Shown here: piece after piece, positions 42,898 through 51,597 of the stretch | Layout of the letters: every line of letters starts with the position of its first letter | Numbering within the stretch: position 1 is the first letter of the stretch | NCBI RefSeq assembly: GCF_900107765.1 | Contig: NZ_FNQY01000002.1 | Coordinates: 264,364-328,363, forward strand | From: Arachidicoccus rhizosphaerae | Lineage (GTDB): Bacteria > Bacteroidota > Bacteroidia > Chitinophagales > Chitinophagaceae | DNA length: 64,000 nt | Direction: 5' to 3' | Translations under genes and position numbers: made by a program | Notes under the pieces: generated by a model | Database searches by the model: none | What the model was told of the DNA's origin: nothing | Seen by the model: only the letters and a program-made list of their open reading frames with translations

Positions 42898-44529
42898 ATG
42901 AGTCTAGGTTATTTTAATTATCCGATGCCGGCAAATGAGCCTGTTTTGGGATATGCACCCGGATCTGCCGAAAGAGCAGCCCTTAAAAAGGCCATCGCCG
43001 ATGCAAAGAAAAAGCAGATGGAAATACCCATGTATATCGGCGGCCGTGCCGTTAAAACGGGCAAAAAAGTAGAAATTCGTCCTCCGCATGAACTCAGTCA
43101 TACCCTGGGCTTTTTCCATCGGGGAGAAGATAAACATATTAACCAGGCCATCGATGCTGCCTTAAAAGCCAAATCCGGCTGGGAAGCAATGCCCTGGGAA
43201 GACCGTGCCGCTATTTTCCTGAAAGCAGCCGATCTGATTGCTCAGAAATACCGCGCGGAGCTCAATGCAGCCACCATGCTTTGTCAAAGTAAAAACCCAT
43301 ATCAGGCAGAAATTGACAGTGCCTGTGAGTTGATTGACTTTTTGCGCTTTAATGTCCATTTCTTAAGTGAGATCTACCGCCAGCAGCCTAATGATGCACC
43401 TGGTGTTAAAAACAGAACGGAATGGCGTCCATTAGAGGGTTTTGTATTGGCGCTGACGCCCTTTAACTTTACGGCCATTGCCGGTAATCTGCCGACCAGT
43501 GCAGCCCTTTGCGGCAATGTGGTTGTATGGAAACCAGCTGATTCACAGGTTTATAGTGCGCAGGTCGTCATGAAAATCCTAAAAGAAGCGGGTCTGCCGG
43601 ATGGGGTTATCAACCTGATTTATGTCAGTGGTCAGAAACTGGGGAAAATTGTCTTTGCGCATCCGGATTTTGCTGGAATTCATTTTACAGGCTCTTCTGC
43701 TGTATTCAATACCATCTGGAAGACGATCGGTGAAAATATTTCCCGTTATAAATCCTATCCACGCATTGTGGGTGAAACCGGAGGTAAGGATTTTGTCATG
43801 ATCCATAAATCTGCCAATGTAGATGAAGCGGTAACAGCTTTAGCCAGAGGCGCCTTTGAATACCAGGGGCAGAAATGCTCGGCAGCTTCCAGGGCTTATA
43901 TTCCCTCCAACCTGGCTGAAAAAATTAAAGCCAAGCTGGTCGCCACGGTTAAAACCTTTAAAATGGGACCAGTGGATGATTTCAGTAACTTTGTCAATGC
44001 CGTTATTGATGAAAAGAGCTTTGATAAAATCTCTACTTATCTGAAAAACGCAGCGAAAGACCGTAAAGCCAGCATTCTGGTAGGGGGGAACTGCGATAAA
44101 TCTGCAGGTTATTTTGTGGAGCCCACCGTAATTGAAGCGAAGGATCCTAAATATGTGACCATGTGTGAGGAGATCTTCGGCCCTGTTCTAACCATCTACG
44201 TTTATGATGCCGATAAGTTTGAACAGACGCTGGATCTGGTGAACGCCACTTCTCCTTATGCGCTGACAGGTTCCATCCTGGGGCAAGACAGAGCAGCTAT
44301 TGCCCTGGCAACGGAAAAGCTGCGTTTTGCTGCTGGTAACTTCTACATCAATGATAAGCCAACCGGTGCCGTCGTAGGACAGCAACCATTCGGGGGAGCC
44401 AGAGCTTCCGGTACGAATGACAAGGCTGGCAGCGCCCTGAATTTATATCGCTGGTTAAGTGCACGTAGCATAAAGGAGACCTTAAATCCGCCAGTAGATT
44501 ATACGTATCCTTTCTTGTCTGAAGAATAA
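42898..44529 (+). CDS. pruA: L-glutamate gamma-semialdehyde dehydrogenase (proline catabolism)
   Basis: 543 residues, aldehyde dehydrogenase superfamily, P5CDH class. It oxidises glutamate semialdehyde to glutamate with NAD+, the second step of proline degradation. The words EWRPLEGFVLALTPFNFTAI, GETGGKDFVMIHKSA, and the catalytic-cysteine loop GQKCSAASRAYI (about residue 325) are visible, together with EEIFGPVLTIYVYD and QQPFGGARASGTNDKAG near the C-terminus. Proline dehydrogenase is not in the window. The gene has a long 3' region with a terminator at 44648. Confidence 0.95.
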   Translation: MSLGYFNYPMPANEPVLGYAPGSAERAALKKAIADAKKKQMEIPMYIGGRAVKTGKKVEIRPPHELSHTLGFFHRGEDKHINQAIDAALKAKSGWEAMPWEDRAAIFLKAADLIAQKYRAELNAATMLCQSKNPYQAEIDSACELIDFLRFNVHFLSEIYRQQPNDAPGVKNRTEWRPLEGFVLALTPFNFTAIAGNLPTSAALCGNVVVWKPADSQVYSAQVVMKILKEAGLPDGVINLIYVSGQKLGKIVFAHPDFAGIHFTGSSAVFNTIWKTIGENISRYKSYPRIVGETGGKDFVMIHKSANVDEAVTALARGAFEYQGQKCSAASRAYIPSNLAEKIKAKLVATVKTFKMGPVDDFSNFVNAVIDEKSFDKISTYLKNAAKDRKASILVGGNCDKSAGYFVEPTVIEAKDPKYVTMCEEIFGPVLTIYVYDADKFEQTLDLVNATSPYALTGSILGQDRAAIALATEKLRFAAGNFYINDKPTGAVVGQQPFGGARASGTNDKAGSALNLYRWLSARSIKETLNPPVDYTYPFLSEE

Positions 44530-44647
44530 ATATCAGGAGCCGGGAAAAAGTAATATATTGTTTTTATTACTATATATGAAAATTCCTTGATTTTATATCC
44601 TAAAAAATATAAAACCTGTGCTGAAATTCTTAAAAAGATCAGGGTAA

Positions 44648-44690
44648 AACAAAAAAATCCGCTTTCTCAAAAGAAAGCGGATTTTTTGTT
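44648..44690. terminator. terminator between pruA and pdhB
   Basis: AACAAAAAAATCCGCTTTCT pairs with AGAAAGCGGATTTTTTGTT around a CAAA loop, with one extra A. It lies about 118 bases after the pruA stop. Both A- and T-runs are present. Confidence 0.8.
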
Positions 44691-44747
44691 AAGAAGCACT
44701 GCTTTGTTATTTTGCAAATAAATTCGGAATTCTACAGAAAAAACATA

Positions 44748-44755
44748 TATTTTTG
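44748..44755 (+). promoter_or_regulatory. putative pdhB -7 promoter element
   Basis: TATTTTTG, a full TAnnTTTG match, 46 bases upstream of the pdhB ATG. No clear -33. Confidence 0.45.
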
Positions 44756-44801
44756 CGCCGTAATTTACGAGTAATCTTATATTAAATTAGATAAATATAT
44801 T

Positions 44802-45788
44802 ATGCGACAAATAGCCTTTCGTGAAGCATTGCGTGAAGCGATGAATGAAGAAATGAGAAGAGATGAGCGAGTTTTCTTAATGGGAGAAGAAGTAGCTGAG
44901 TATAATGGTGCCTATAAGGTGAGCCAGGGCATGCTGGCTGAGTTCGGCCCTAAACGCATAATCGACACGCCTATCTCTGAGTTAGGCTTTACAGGTGTAG
45001 CCGTGGGTGCTGCCCAGAACGGACTATTGCCGATCGTCGAATATATGACCTGGAACTTTGCGGTTCTGGCTCTGGATCAGATCTTAAATACGGCTTCAAA
45101 AATGCTGGCTATGAGCGGTGGACAAATTGGCTGTCCTATTGTACTTCGCGGTCCTAACGGAAGTGCCGGCCAGCTGGGTGCGCAGCACTCTACTGCCTTT
45201 GAAGCATTATATGCAAATATTCCTGGTCTGAAAGTCGTATCCGTATCTAATGGTTATGATGCAAAAGGCTTACTGAAACAAGCCATTCGTTATGAACAGG
45301 ATCCGGTCATCTTCATGGAAAGCGAAGTCATGTATGGTGATAAATGCGAAGTGCCTGAAGAAGAATACTATATTGAGTTAGGGAAAGCTGATATCAAGAA
45401 AACAGGTAAAGACGTGACCATCGTCTCTTTCAATAAAATGATGAAAGTGGCACTGGCTGCGGCAGAGGAACTGGAAAAAGAAGGGATCAGTGCAGAAGTT
45501 ATTGATTTAAGAACTATCCGCCCGCTGGATTGGAGAACCATTCTGGAAAGTGTGAAGAAAACGAATCGTCTGGTAATTGTTGAAGAACAATGGCCATTTG
45601 CCTCCGTTAGCTCTGAAATTACCTACAGAATCCAAAAAGAAGGATTCGATTATCTGGATGCACCTATCCGTAGAATTACTGCAGCAGATGCCCCTATGCA
45701 CTATGCTCCTACTTTAGTAGAAGCTTATCTGCCCAGTGTTGCAGGCGTTGTTAAACTGGTTAAGGAAGTGATGTATCTTAAAAAATAA
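44802..45788 (+). CDS. pdhB: pyruvate dehydrogenase E1 component, beta subunit
   Basis: 328 residues, transketolase-type pyrimidine-binding subunit. With PdhA it decarboxylates pyruvate using thiamine diphosphate. Visible words are FREALREAMNEEMRRD, VFLMGEEVAEYNGAYKVSQG with the thiamine-activating Glu, RIIDTPISELGFTGVAVGAA and the C-terminal VIDLRTIRPLDWRTI and VVEEQWPFASV. A branched-chain 2-oxoacid dehydrogenase E1 beta is the alternative, but the wording is PDH-like. The alpha subunit, E2 and E3 are not adjacent. Confidence 0.93.
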   Translation: MRQIAFREALREAMNEEMRRDERVFLMGEEVAEYNGAYKVSQGMLAEFGPKRIIDTPISELGFTGVAVGAAQNGLLPIVEYMTWNFAVLALDQILNTASKMLAMSGGQIGCPIVLRGPNGSAGQLGAQHSTAFEALYANIPGLKVVSVSNGYDAKGLLKQAIRYEQDPVIFMESEVMYGDKCEVPEEEYYIELGKADIKKTGKDVTIVSFNKMMKVALAAAEELEKEGISAEVIDLRTIRPLDWRTILESVKKTNRLVIVEEQWPFASVSSEITYRIQKEGFDYLDAPIRRITAADAPMHYAPTLVEAYLPSVAGVVKLVKEVMYLKK

Positions 45789-45817
45789 GCTACCGCTTTT
45801 TCCACATAAAGCTAAGG

Positions 45818-45861
45818 CCGCCATTAGAGAAATGAAAGCATTTTTCTAATGGCGGTTTTCT
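45818..45861 (+). terminator. pdhB terminator
   Basis: CCGCCATTAGA pairs with TCTAATGGCGG around a loop of about 20 bases that contains A-rich sequence, followed by TTTTCTATT. Confidence 0.7.
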
Positions 45862-46072
45862 ATTATCGTCAAGTCAATAGCTGCATAGGGTGTCGTTGAT
45901 CATTTTGGTTTTTAATATTAGCAGCCTAAAAATTAGGTTTATTTTACAAGGGTGTTTGCTGAAGTTAGGGTAATTTTAAAAGGAGCATTACAATTACTTT
46001 ATAAACAGTGGATAATCTAAACGTAGCGGCCTGCTTTTGAAACTTGTTGATAATATAAAAGTAGGGACGGGG

Positions 46073-47053
46073 ATGACTGTGGCCCCGTCCGTTAACCGGC
46101 GACCGGACAGTTGCCTTATCTTATATTTCTTATTATTGTTTCAGCTTGGCACGAGTGCCTTGCATGCCCAGATAAGCCTTTCAACCGGGCAAAAGCAAAA
46201 TAAACGGGTAGAGGTTATTATTTCCGGGTATATCTATGATACACATGCTGGTAAAAATCCGGTGACGGGCGCTATGATCAGGACCCTGGGTGGCCGAATG
46301 GTTAGATCGGACAAGGCCGGTTATTACCAGATTCAGGTACTTATAACAGACTCGGTTCAGTTTTATAATCCAAAGGACAGCCTTATCGCTGTTTATCCTG
46401 CCACTTATCTTCAGTTCTATCACCTTTTTAATGTCTATCTGGAAGAAAGAGAATTCTTTACGGGGCATGAGAATCAGGGTCATGAACTTCAGACGGTTAA
46501 AGTGACTGGCCGGGATTACAAAAAAGACTCTGCCATGCTCCGGTATCTGTACAGTGATATCTTTAATTATAAAAAGCCTACCCTGGGGGACGCAATCAAG
46601 GTGCCTAAGATTGGTAAAGTGCCGATTCCGCTGGCCATTGGCGTCAGTGTCTCAGGGCTTGTCCTCGCTTTACAAAACAAAAAGAAAAACAAGGAGGAGC
46701 GGATGAAGCGCTTTGCCCTTTACGCGGAGGATGAAGGTTATATACAAAACAGGTTGTCTTCCCACGCTATAGAATTATATACCGGCATTCAAAACGAGGA
46801 CTCCATTAACTACCTCAGACTTTATTACCGGCCCACCGCCGCCAGGCTCAGAGAGATGAATGAACTCGAACTGGGGCAGTATCTGATAGAGCAGGCTCAT
46901 GCTTTCAGAATAGGGAAGCTACCGGTGGGGGCACCTGCTTTTACCCGGTTTTTAAATAGTTGGGAAGCTGCTGATGGAAAGGATAAGGATTCAACGGTTC
47001 ACGTACTGATGGATGAACCCGGCCCCGTGAAAAATCCGGACAACGAACCCTGA
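46073..47053 (+). CDS. secreted protein with carboxypeptidase-regulatory-like domain
   Basis: About 326 residues from the ATG at 46073; a TTG start at 46037 is possible but weak. An N-terminal signal peptide (ILYFLLLFQLGTSALHAQ) is followed by a beta-sandwich (about 45-130) of the carboxypeptidase D regulatory-like kind: VISGYIYDTHAGKNPVTGA and SDKAGYYQIQV. The second half is helical, lysine and arginine rich, with a TM-like PIPLAIGVSVSGLVLAL stretch. The beta domain is common at the start of SusC and other surface proteins of Bacteroidota. The function is not known. It converges on the GYF-domain gene, 21 bp away. Confidence 0.7.
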   Translation: MTVAPSVNRRPDSCLILYFLLLFQLGTSALHAQISLSTGQKQNKRVEVIISGYIYDTHAGKNPVTGAMIRTLGGRMVRSDKAGYYQIQVLITDSVQFYNPKDSLIAVYPATYLQFYHLFNVYLEEREFFTGHENQGHELQTVKVTGRDYKKDSAMLRYLYSDIFNYKKPTLGDAIKVPKIGKVPIPLAIGVSVSGLVLALQNKKKNKEERMKRFALYAEDEGYIQNRLSSHAIELYTGIQNEDSINYLRLYYRPTAARLREMNELELGQYLIEQAHAFRIGKLPVGAPAFTRFLNSWEAADGKDKDSTVHVLMDEPGPVKNPDNEP

Positions 47054-47074
47054 TTTATCGTAAATGAGTACAGA

Positions 47075-48526
47075 TCATTTTCCCATCAGGTAGACATTGT
47101 CTCCACTGATCAGCGATACTTTATAGGAAATTTTCTCCGCATTTTTACTGCTGGGCACTTTCAGGGTGGCGGATTTACCGGCTCCGATTTTACCGGTCTG
47201 CAGGGTCTCGCCCTGGACAAACTTGCCGTCTTTATCAAAATATTTAATTTCAACCACTGCGATATTTAAATCATCACTGGAAGTATTGTGTACTTTGATT
47301 TTCACATTTTTTATACCTGCTTCCGGTGTTTTGTTCAAGGAGAGGTCTACATAATCACCTATAGCTGCCGCTTTTTTTACGGGCGCCTTCTTCTCCACCT
47401 TTTTTTCAGGTTCTTTTTTGGCTGTATTGGTATTAGCGGTGGCAGGTGAGTCTTCCTGTTTAGGAGGGGCTACCGGTGTCGCGGTTTTGGTGGCCGCCAG
47501 ATCAGTGGCCGCCTGTGGGCTGTCGGTTGCCGGCCGGGTTGTCTTAGCCGGTGGTGGCGTGGCTGCCATAGGGGCTGCCGTCTTGACGCTGGTGGCCACA
47601 GCCTTACTGCTATCATTTAGAACAGGCGTTGATTTTGCGCCTGCCAGGGAGTCTTTATGAACCGGTGCTTCGGCACTACCCGTTTTTACGGGAATCGCAG
47701 CCGGCCCTTCTGCCAGGTTGGACTTTTGGCTGGCGCTATCTGACGGAGTACCGGATTTTTGCTGGATGAGTGTCAATGAGTCTGCTCCGGAAAGATTACC
47801 CAGATTTGCGGAGGGACTGGTAAACTGCTTATACCCCCACCAGGCTAAAAAGCCAATGCCGCCGATAATGATTATCGGCAAAAAGAATTCTTTGAAAAAA
47901 TGAGAATTTCTTGGGGGCGCCACAGCACGTACAGGCTTTGGAGTAGGGTGGTGGCGCACCTCTCTTAAAGGGGCGTCATCCAGACTTTGAACTCTTGCCT
48001 GAATTTTCTGTCCATGGTCCGAAGCGCTGGCGCTGTGGTGGTGACTGCTACTGTTTGCGTTGCCGGCAGCAGTGCTGCCTTCGGCAGGACTGCCTTTTAA
48101 GGGCGTGGTGATCTTAGCCCGTTCTTTCGCTTTTTCCGTGGATTGAACCTGGGTATGATCTGCCGGCGGTGTATATGTTGTTTTTTTCTTGGGTAGGGCA
48201 GAGGGCATCCGTTTAAAAGGAGAATTCGGCTGACTTTGAGCAGCAGCCCCTTTTTGGGGCGCTGCGGCCGGGTCCGTTTTCTGGGCCGTATCTGCGTTTT
48301 TGGCCGCTTCTTTTATTTCAATAAGCTGTTTGTCAGCTGTAAACTTATATTTAGGTTTTGGCTGACTTTGACTGGCTGTCATCAATTCAGGAAAATCCGT
48401 CAGTGATTTCCACTCGGAACTGCCATCGATTTTGATTAAATCGGTGGTCTGTAGCCCCTGGCTGAGTAATGCCTCTTTCGTAAGTGGGCCCTTGTCGATG
48501 TTATTTCTGCGTAGCCAGTACTGCAC
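47075..48526 (-). CDS. GYF_2-domain (DUF4339) membrane protein
   Basis: 483 residues. The first 50 residues are a GYF_2 domain (YWLRRNNIDKGPLTKEALLS, LIKIDGSSEWKSLTDFPEL). Then comes a long Pro/Ala/Thr/Ser-rich linker with histidine-rich patches, one transmembrane helix near residues 215-235 (FFLPIIIIGGIGFLAWWGY), another Ala/Pro/Thr-rich part, and a C-terminal beta domain (about 400-483, VDLSLNKTPEAGIKNVKIKV). The topology suggests the GYF part is inside and the beta domain outside. GYF_2 domains bind proline-rich peptides in other proteins. The function is unknown. Confidence 0.75.
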   Translation of the reverse strand: MQYWLRRNNIDKGPLTKEALLSQGLQTTDLIKIDGSSEWKSLTDFPELMTASQSQPKPKYKFTADKQLIEIKEAAKNADTAQKTDPAAAPQKGAAAQSQPNSPFKRMPSALPKKKTTYTPPADHTQVQSTEKAKERAKITTPLKGSPAEGSTAAGNANSSSHHHSASASDHGQKIQARVQSLDDAPLREVRHHPTPKPVRAVAPPRNSHFFKEFFLPIIIIGGIGFLAWWGYKQFTSPSANLGNLSGADSLTLIQQKSGTPSDSASQKSNLAEGPAAIPVKTGSAEAPVHKDSLAGAKSTPVLNDSSKAVATSVKTAAPMAATPPPAKTTRPATDSPQAATDLAATKTATPVAPPKQEDSPATANTNTAKKEPEKKVEKKAPVKKAAAIGDYVDLSLNKTPEAGIKNVKIKVHNTSSDDLNIAVVEIKYFDKDGKFVQGETLQTGKIGAGKSATLKVPSSKNAEKISYKVSLISGDNVYLMGK

Positions 48527-48744
48527 TTCTGTTTTAAAGGATTGACCTAAAAATAAGGAATTAAAGGAACTTAAAAAAACTCGTTATAAAATTAGTTATT
48601 TTTTATTCCCCTGTTAACTAAAAATATACTCCAAATAACTCATTAGCAATTATGTTGCCATTTTCCACAAGGCAAAAAAAAGAAGTGGATAATTTGGATA
48701 AGAAGGCCCTGATTTCGTGTCTTTTTAGGCATAATTTTCGTAGC

Positions 48745-48770
48745 TTTACGCCTTACATGCAAGGCGTAAA
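48745..48770. promoter_or_regulatory. perfect inverted repeat upstream of gyrA
   Basis: TTTACGCCTT-ACATGC-AAGGCGTAAA, 10-base arms and a 6-base spacer, 27 bases before the gyrA ATG. It overlaps a near -7 box TAGCTTTA (48741-48748). It could be an operator or a leader hairpin that reports supercoiling or GyrA levels. Sequence only. Confidence 0.5.
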
Positions 48771-48797
48771 TTTGCCTTAGATATTTTTAATTAATAT

Positions 48798-51527
48798 ATG
48801 GAAGAAAATAAAGATTTGTTACCCGAAGAAACGGGTGATCACGACCGGATAATTCCTGTCAACATCGAAACTGAAATGAAAACCGCTTACATCGATTACT
48901 CGATGAGCGTTATTGTCGGAAGAGCTTTGCCGGACGTTCGCGATGGGTTTAAACCCGTTCACCGCAGGGTTCTTTACTCCATGAATGAGTTAAGCAATCA
49001 TAGCAACAAGCCTTATAAAAAATCCGCCCGTATTGTCGGGGAGGTGATGGGGAAATACCATCCGCACGGTGACTCTTCTATTTACTTTACGGTGGTGCGT
49101 ATGGCGCAGGATTTTACCATGCGCTACACACTGGTAGACGGACAGGGTAACTTTGGTACGCAGGATGGAGACAGCCCCGCTGCCATGCGTTATACGGAAA
49201 TCCGGCTGTCAAAGCTGGCGGAAACCATGCTGGAAGATATAGAAAAGGAAACCGTTGATTTTCATCCGAACTTCGATGATTCCCTTCAGGAACCCAGTGT
49301 GCTGCCTACCCGTATTCCTCAGTTGTTGCTCAATGGTTCCAGCGGTATCGCCGTTGGTATGGCCACCAATATGATGCCGCATAACCTGACAGAGGTGATT
49401 GATGGTTGTCTGGCCTATGTTGCTGACCGTAGTATAGCCATTGAAGAGCTGATGAAAATCGTCAAGGCCCCTGATTTTCCGACCGGAGGAATAATTTTTG
49501 GCATGGATGGCGTACGCCAGGCCATGATGACCGGTCGTGGAAGGGTCATGGTTCGCGGTAAATGTCATGTAGAAACCAAAGAATCGGGCCGTGAAAAAAT
49601 CGTTATTACCGAAGTGCCTTATCAGGTCAGCCTGGACGGGTTAACGGATAAAATCGGTAAACTGGCGACCGATAAGACCATTGAGGGGATTGCCTATGTA
49701 AACAATGAAACCAGTAAACGCGGAGGTATCCGTATCGTGGTGGAATTGAAAAGAGACGCTGTAGCGAATGTAGTAATCAATCAATTATACAAGTATTCTG
49801 AACTCCAGACCAGTTTTGGTATCAATAACGTGGCTATCTGCAAAGGCAGACCGCGTACTTTAAACCTGAGACAGCTGATCACTGAATTCATCGATTTCAG
49901 GATGGAAGTGGTGATCAGACGCTCTAAATTCGAATTAAGAAAAGCAGAAGAAAAAGAGCATCTGTTAAGAGGCTATCTGATTGCCCTGGATAACCTCGAT
50001 GAGGTGATTCGTATTATCCGGGAATCTTCTAATCCAGCCATTGCCAAGGAAAACCTGGTTGCCGCTCAGATTAAACTGAAGAACGCTCAGGTAATTCAAT
50101 TATTGGGTGAGGCTACAGCCAATGAGTTTTTGGATGAAGTACAGGCGCAGGCCATTCTTGAAATGCGCTTGCAACGTCTGACCGGCATGGAAAGAGATAA
50201 GATTCAGGCAGATTATAATGAATTGATGGCCTTTATTGCCAAATTAAAACATTTACTGGCGGATGAGGATGCCCGTTATGATGTCATTAAAGAAGAACTG
50301 ACGGAGGTTAAGACTAAATTTGGCGACGAGCGAAAGAGCCAGATTGAATATAACGCCAGTGATATCAGCATTGAAGATCTGATTGAAGAAGAAGACGTCG
50401 TGATTACGATTTCTCATCTGGGATACATTAAAAGAACCTCCGCCTCTGAATACCGCCAGCAAAAACGCGGCGGCCGTGGCGGAAAAGGCGCTGCTACCAG
50501 AAATGAGGACTATGTAGAGCATCTGTTTGTGGCCTCTACGCATGATACCATGATGTATTTCACAGAAAAGGGTCGATTATTCTGGTTGAAAGTCTATGAA
50601 ATACCGGAAGGGGAGAAAAATGCAAAAGGTCGTGCCATTCAAAATCTGATACAGATCCCGGGTGATGACAAGGTCAGAACCATCATCAACGTTAAGAAAC
50701 TAACGGATGAGACCTATGTTGAGAATCATTTCGTAGTGCTGTGTACCAAAAAAGGTATTATTAAAAAGACCGCCTTAAAGGAATTCAGCAGACCAAGGGC
50801 TACAGGCGTAAATGCCATAACGGTTAATGAAGGTGATGAGTTACTGGATGCGATGCTTACAGACGGTGAAAGTGAAATCATGCTCGCTGTGAAAAGCGGC
50901 CGTGCCATTCGTTTCCCCGAAAGTAAAGTAAGGGCGACCGGCAGGGGAGCGATAGGTGTCACAGGAATTGAAGTGGATGCCACCGATGACGAAGTCATCG
51001 GTATGATTAATGTCGACAAAGAAGATAAAGATCATACTGTATTGGTTGTCAGTGAGAAAGGATATGGAAAAAGAACCAGAATCGTGGACGAAACCGGAGA
51101 GGATGTCTACCGCGTTACCAACCGGGGCGGAAAAGGTGTTAAAACCATTAATGTAACGGAAAAAACTGGCAAGCTTGTTGGTATATTAAACGTTACAGAA
51201 CAGCATGATCTGATTATAACCTGTAAATCAGGGATTACCTTACGTACGGATGTGGCTGCCATTAAAGAAGCAGGCAGAAATACACAAGGCGTCATTTTGA
51301 TTCGTTTAGATGAGGGGGATGAAATTGCGGCGATCTCTAAAATAGACGAACAGCAAATGGAGGAAGAAGACTCTGCTGAAGATCAGGAGCAGATGATAAC
51401 GGACGCTGCAGCAGATCTCAGCACTCAAAGTGAGGACGCTTCCCCTGCACAAAGCAGTGGTGACGCTTCCCTGGATGATCAAAATGAGCAGAATGCAGCA
51501 GATACAGAGGATGACGAAACAGCATAA
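48798..51527 (+). CDS. gyrA: DNA gyrase subunit A
   Basis: 909 residues. It cuts and rejoins DNA in the type II topoisomerase that introduces negative supercoils. The DNA-gate domain has VIVGRALPDVRDGFKPVHRR, the quinolone region YHPHGDSSIYFTVVRMAQDF (residues 87-106), and the active-site tyrosine Y132 in AAMRYTEIR. The position that is Asp87 in E. coli appears as Phe97 here, while Ser83 is kept as Ser93. The six-bladed C-terminal DNA-wrapping domain has GyrA-box-like QQKRGGRGGKGA (near 560). The last about 60 residues are strongly acidic. It is followed closely by the TPR gene. Confidence 0.97.
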   Translation: MEENKDLLPEETGDHDRIIPVNIETEMKTAYIDYSMSVIVGRALPDVRDGFKPVHRRVLYSMNELSNHSNKPYKKSARIVGEVMGKYHPHGDSSIYFTVVRMAQDFTMRYTLVDGQGNFGTQDGDSPAAMRYTEIRLSKLAETMLEDIEKETVDFHPNFDDSLQEPSVLPTRIPQLLLNGSSGIAVGMATNMMPHNLTEVIDGCLAYVADRSIAIEELMKIVKAPDFPTGGIIFGMDGVRQAMMTGRGRVMVRGKCHVETKESGREKIVITEVPYQVSLDGLTDKIGKLATDKTIEGIAYVNNETSKRGGIRIVVELKRDAVANVVINQLYKYSELQTSFGINNVAICKGRPRTLNLRQLITEFIDFRMEVVIRRSKFELRKAEEKEHLLRGYLIALDNLDEVIRIIRESSNPAIAKENLVAAQIKLKNAQVIQLLGEATANEFLDEVQAQAILEMRLQRLTGMERDKIQADYNELMAFIAKLKHLLADEDARYDVIKEELTEVKTKFGDERKSQIEYNASDISIEDLIEEEDVVITISHLGYIKRTSASEYRQQKRGGRGGKGAATRNEDYVEHLFVASTHDTMMYFTEKGRLFWLKVYEIPEGEKNAKGRAIQNLIQIPGDDKVRTIINVKKLTDETYVENHFVVLCTKKGIIKKTALKEFSRPRATGVNAITVNEGDELLDAMLTDGESEIMLAVKSGRAIRFPESKVRATGRGAIGVTGIEVDATDDEVIGMINVDKEDKDHTVLVVSEKGYGKRTRIVDETGEDVYRVTNRGGKGVKTINVTEKTGKLVGILNVTEQHDLIITCKSGITLRTDVAAIKEAGRNTQGVILIRLDEGDEIAAISKIDEQQMEEEDSAEDQEQMITDAAADLSTQSEDASPAQSSGDASLDDQNEQNAADTEDDETA

Positions 51528-51597
51528 GATGTAAGTCTAGCGGAATAATCAAATCAATATTTAATTAAAAGACATTCAGTTAACTAAAAAAAACAAA

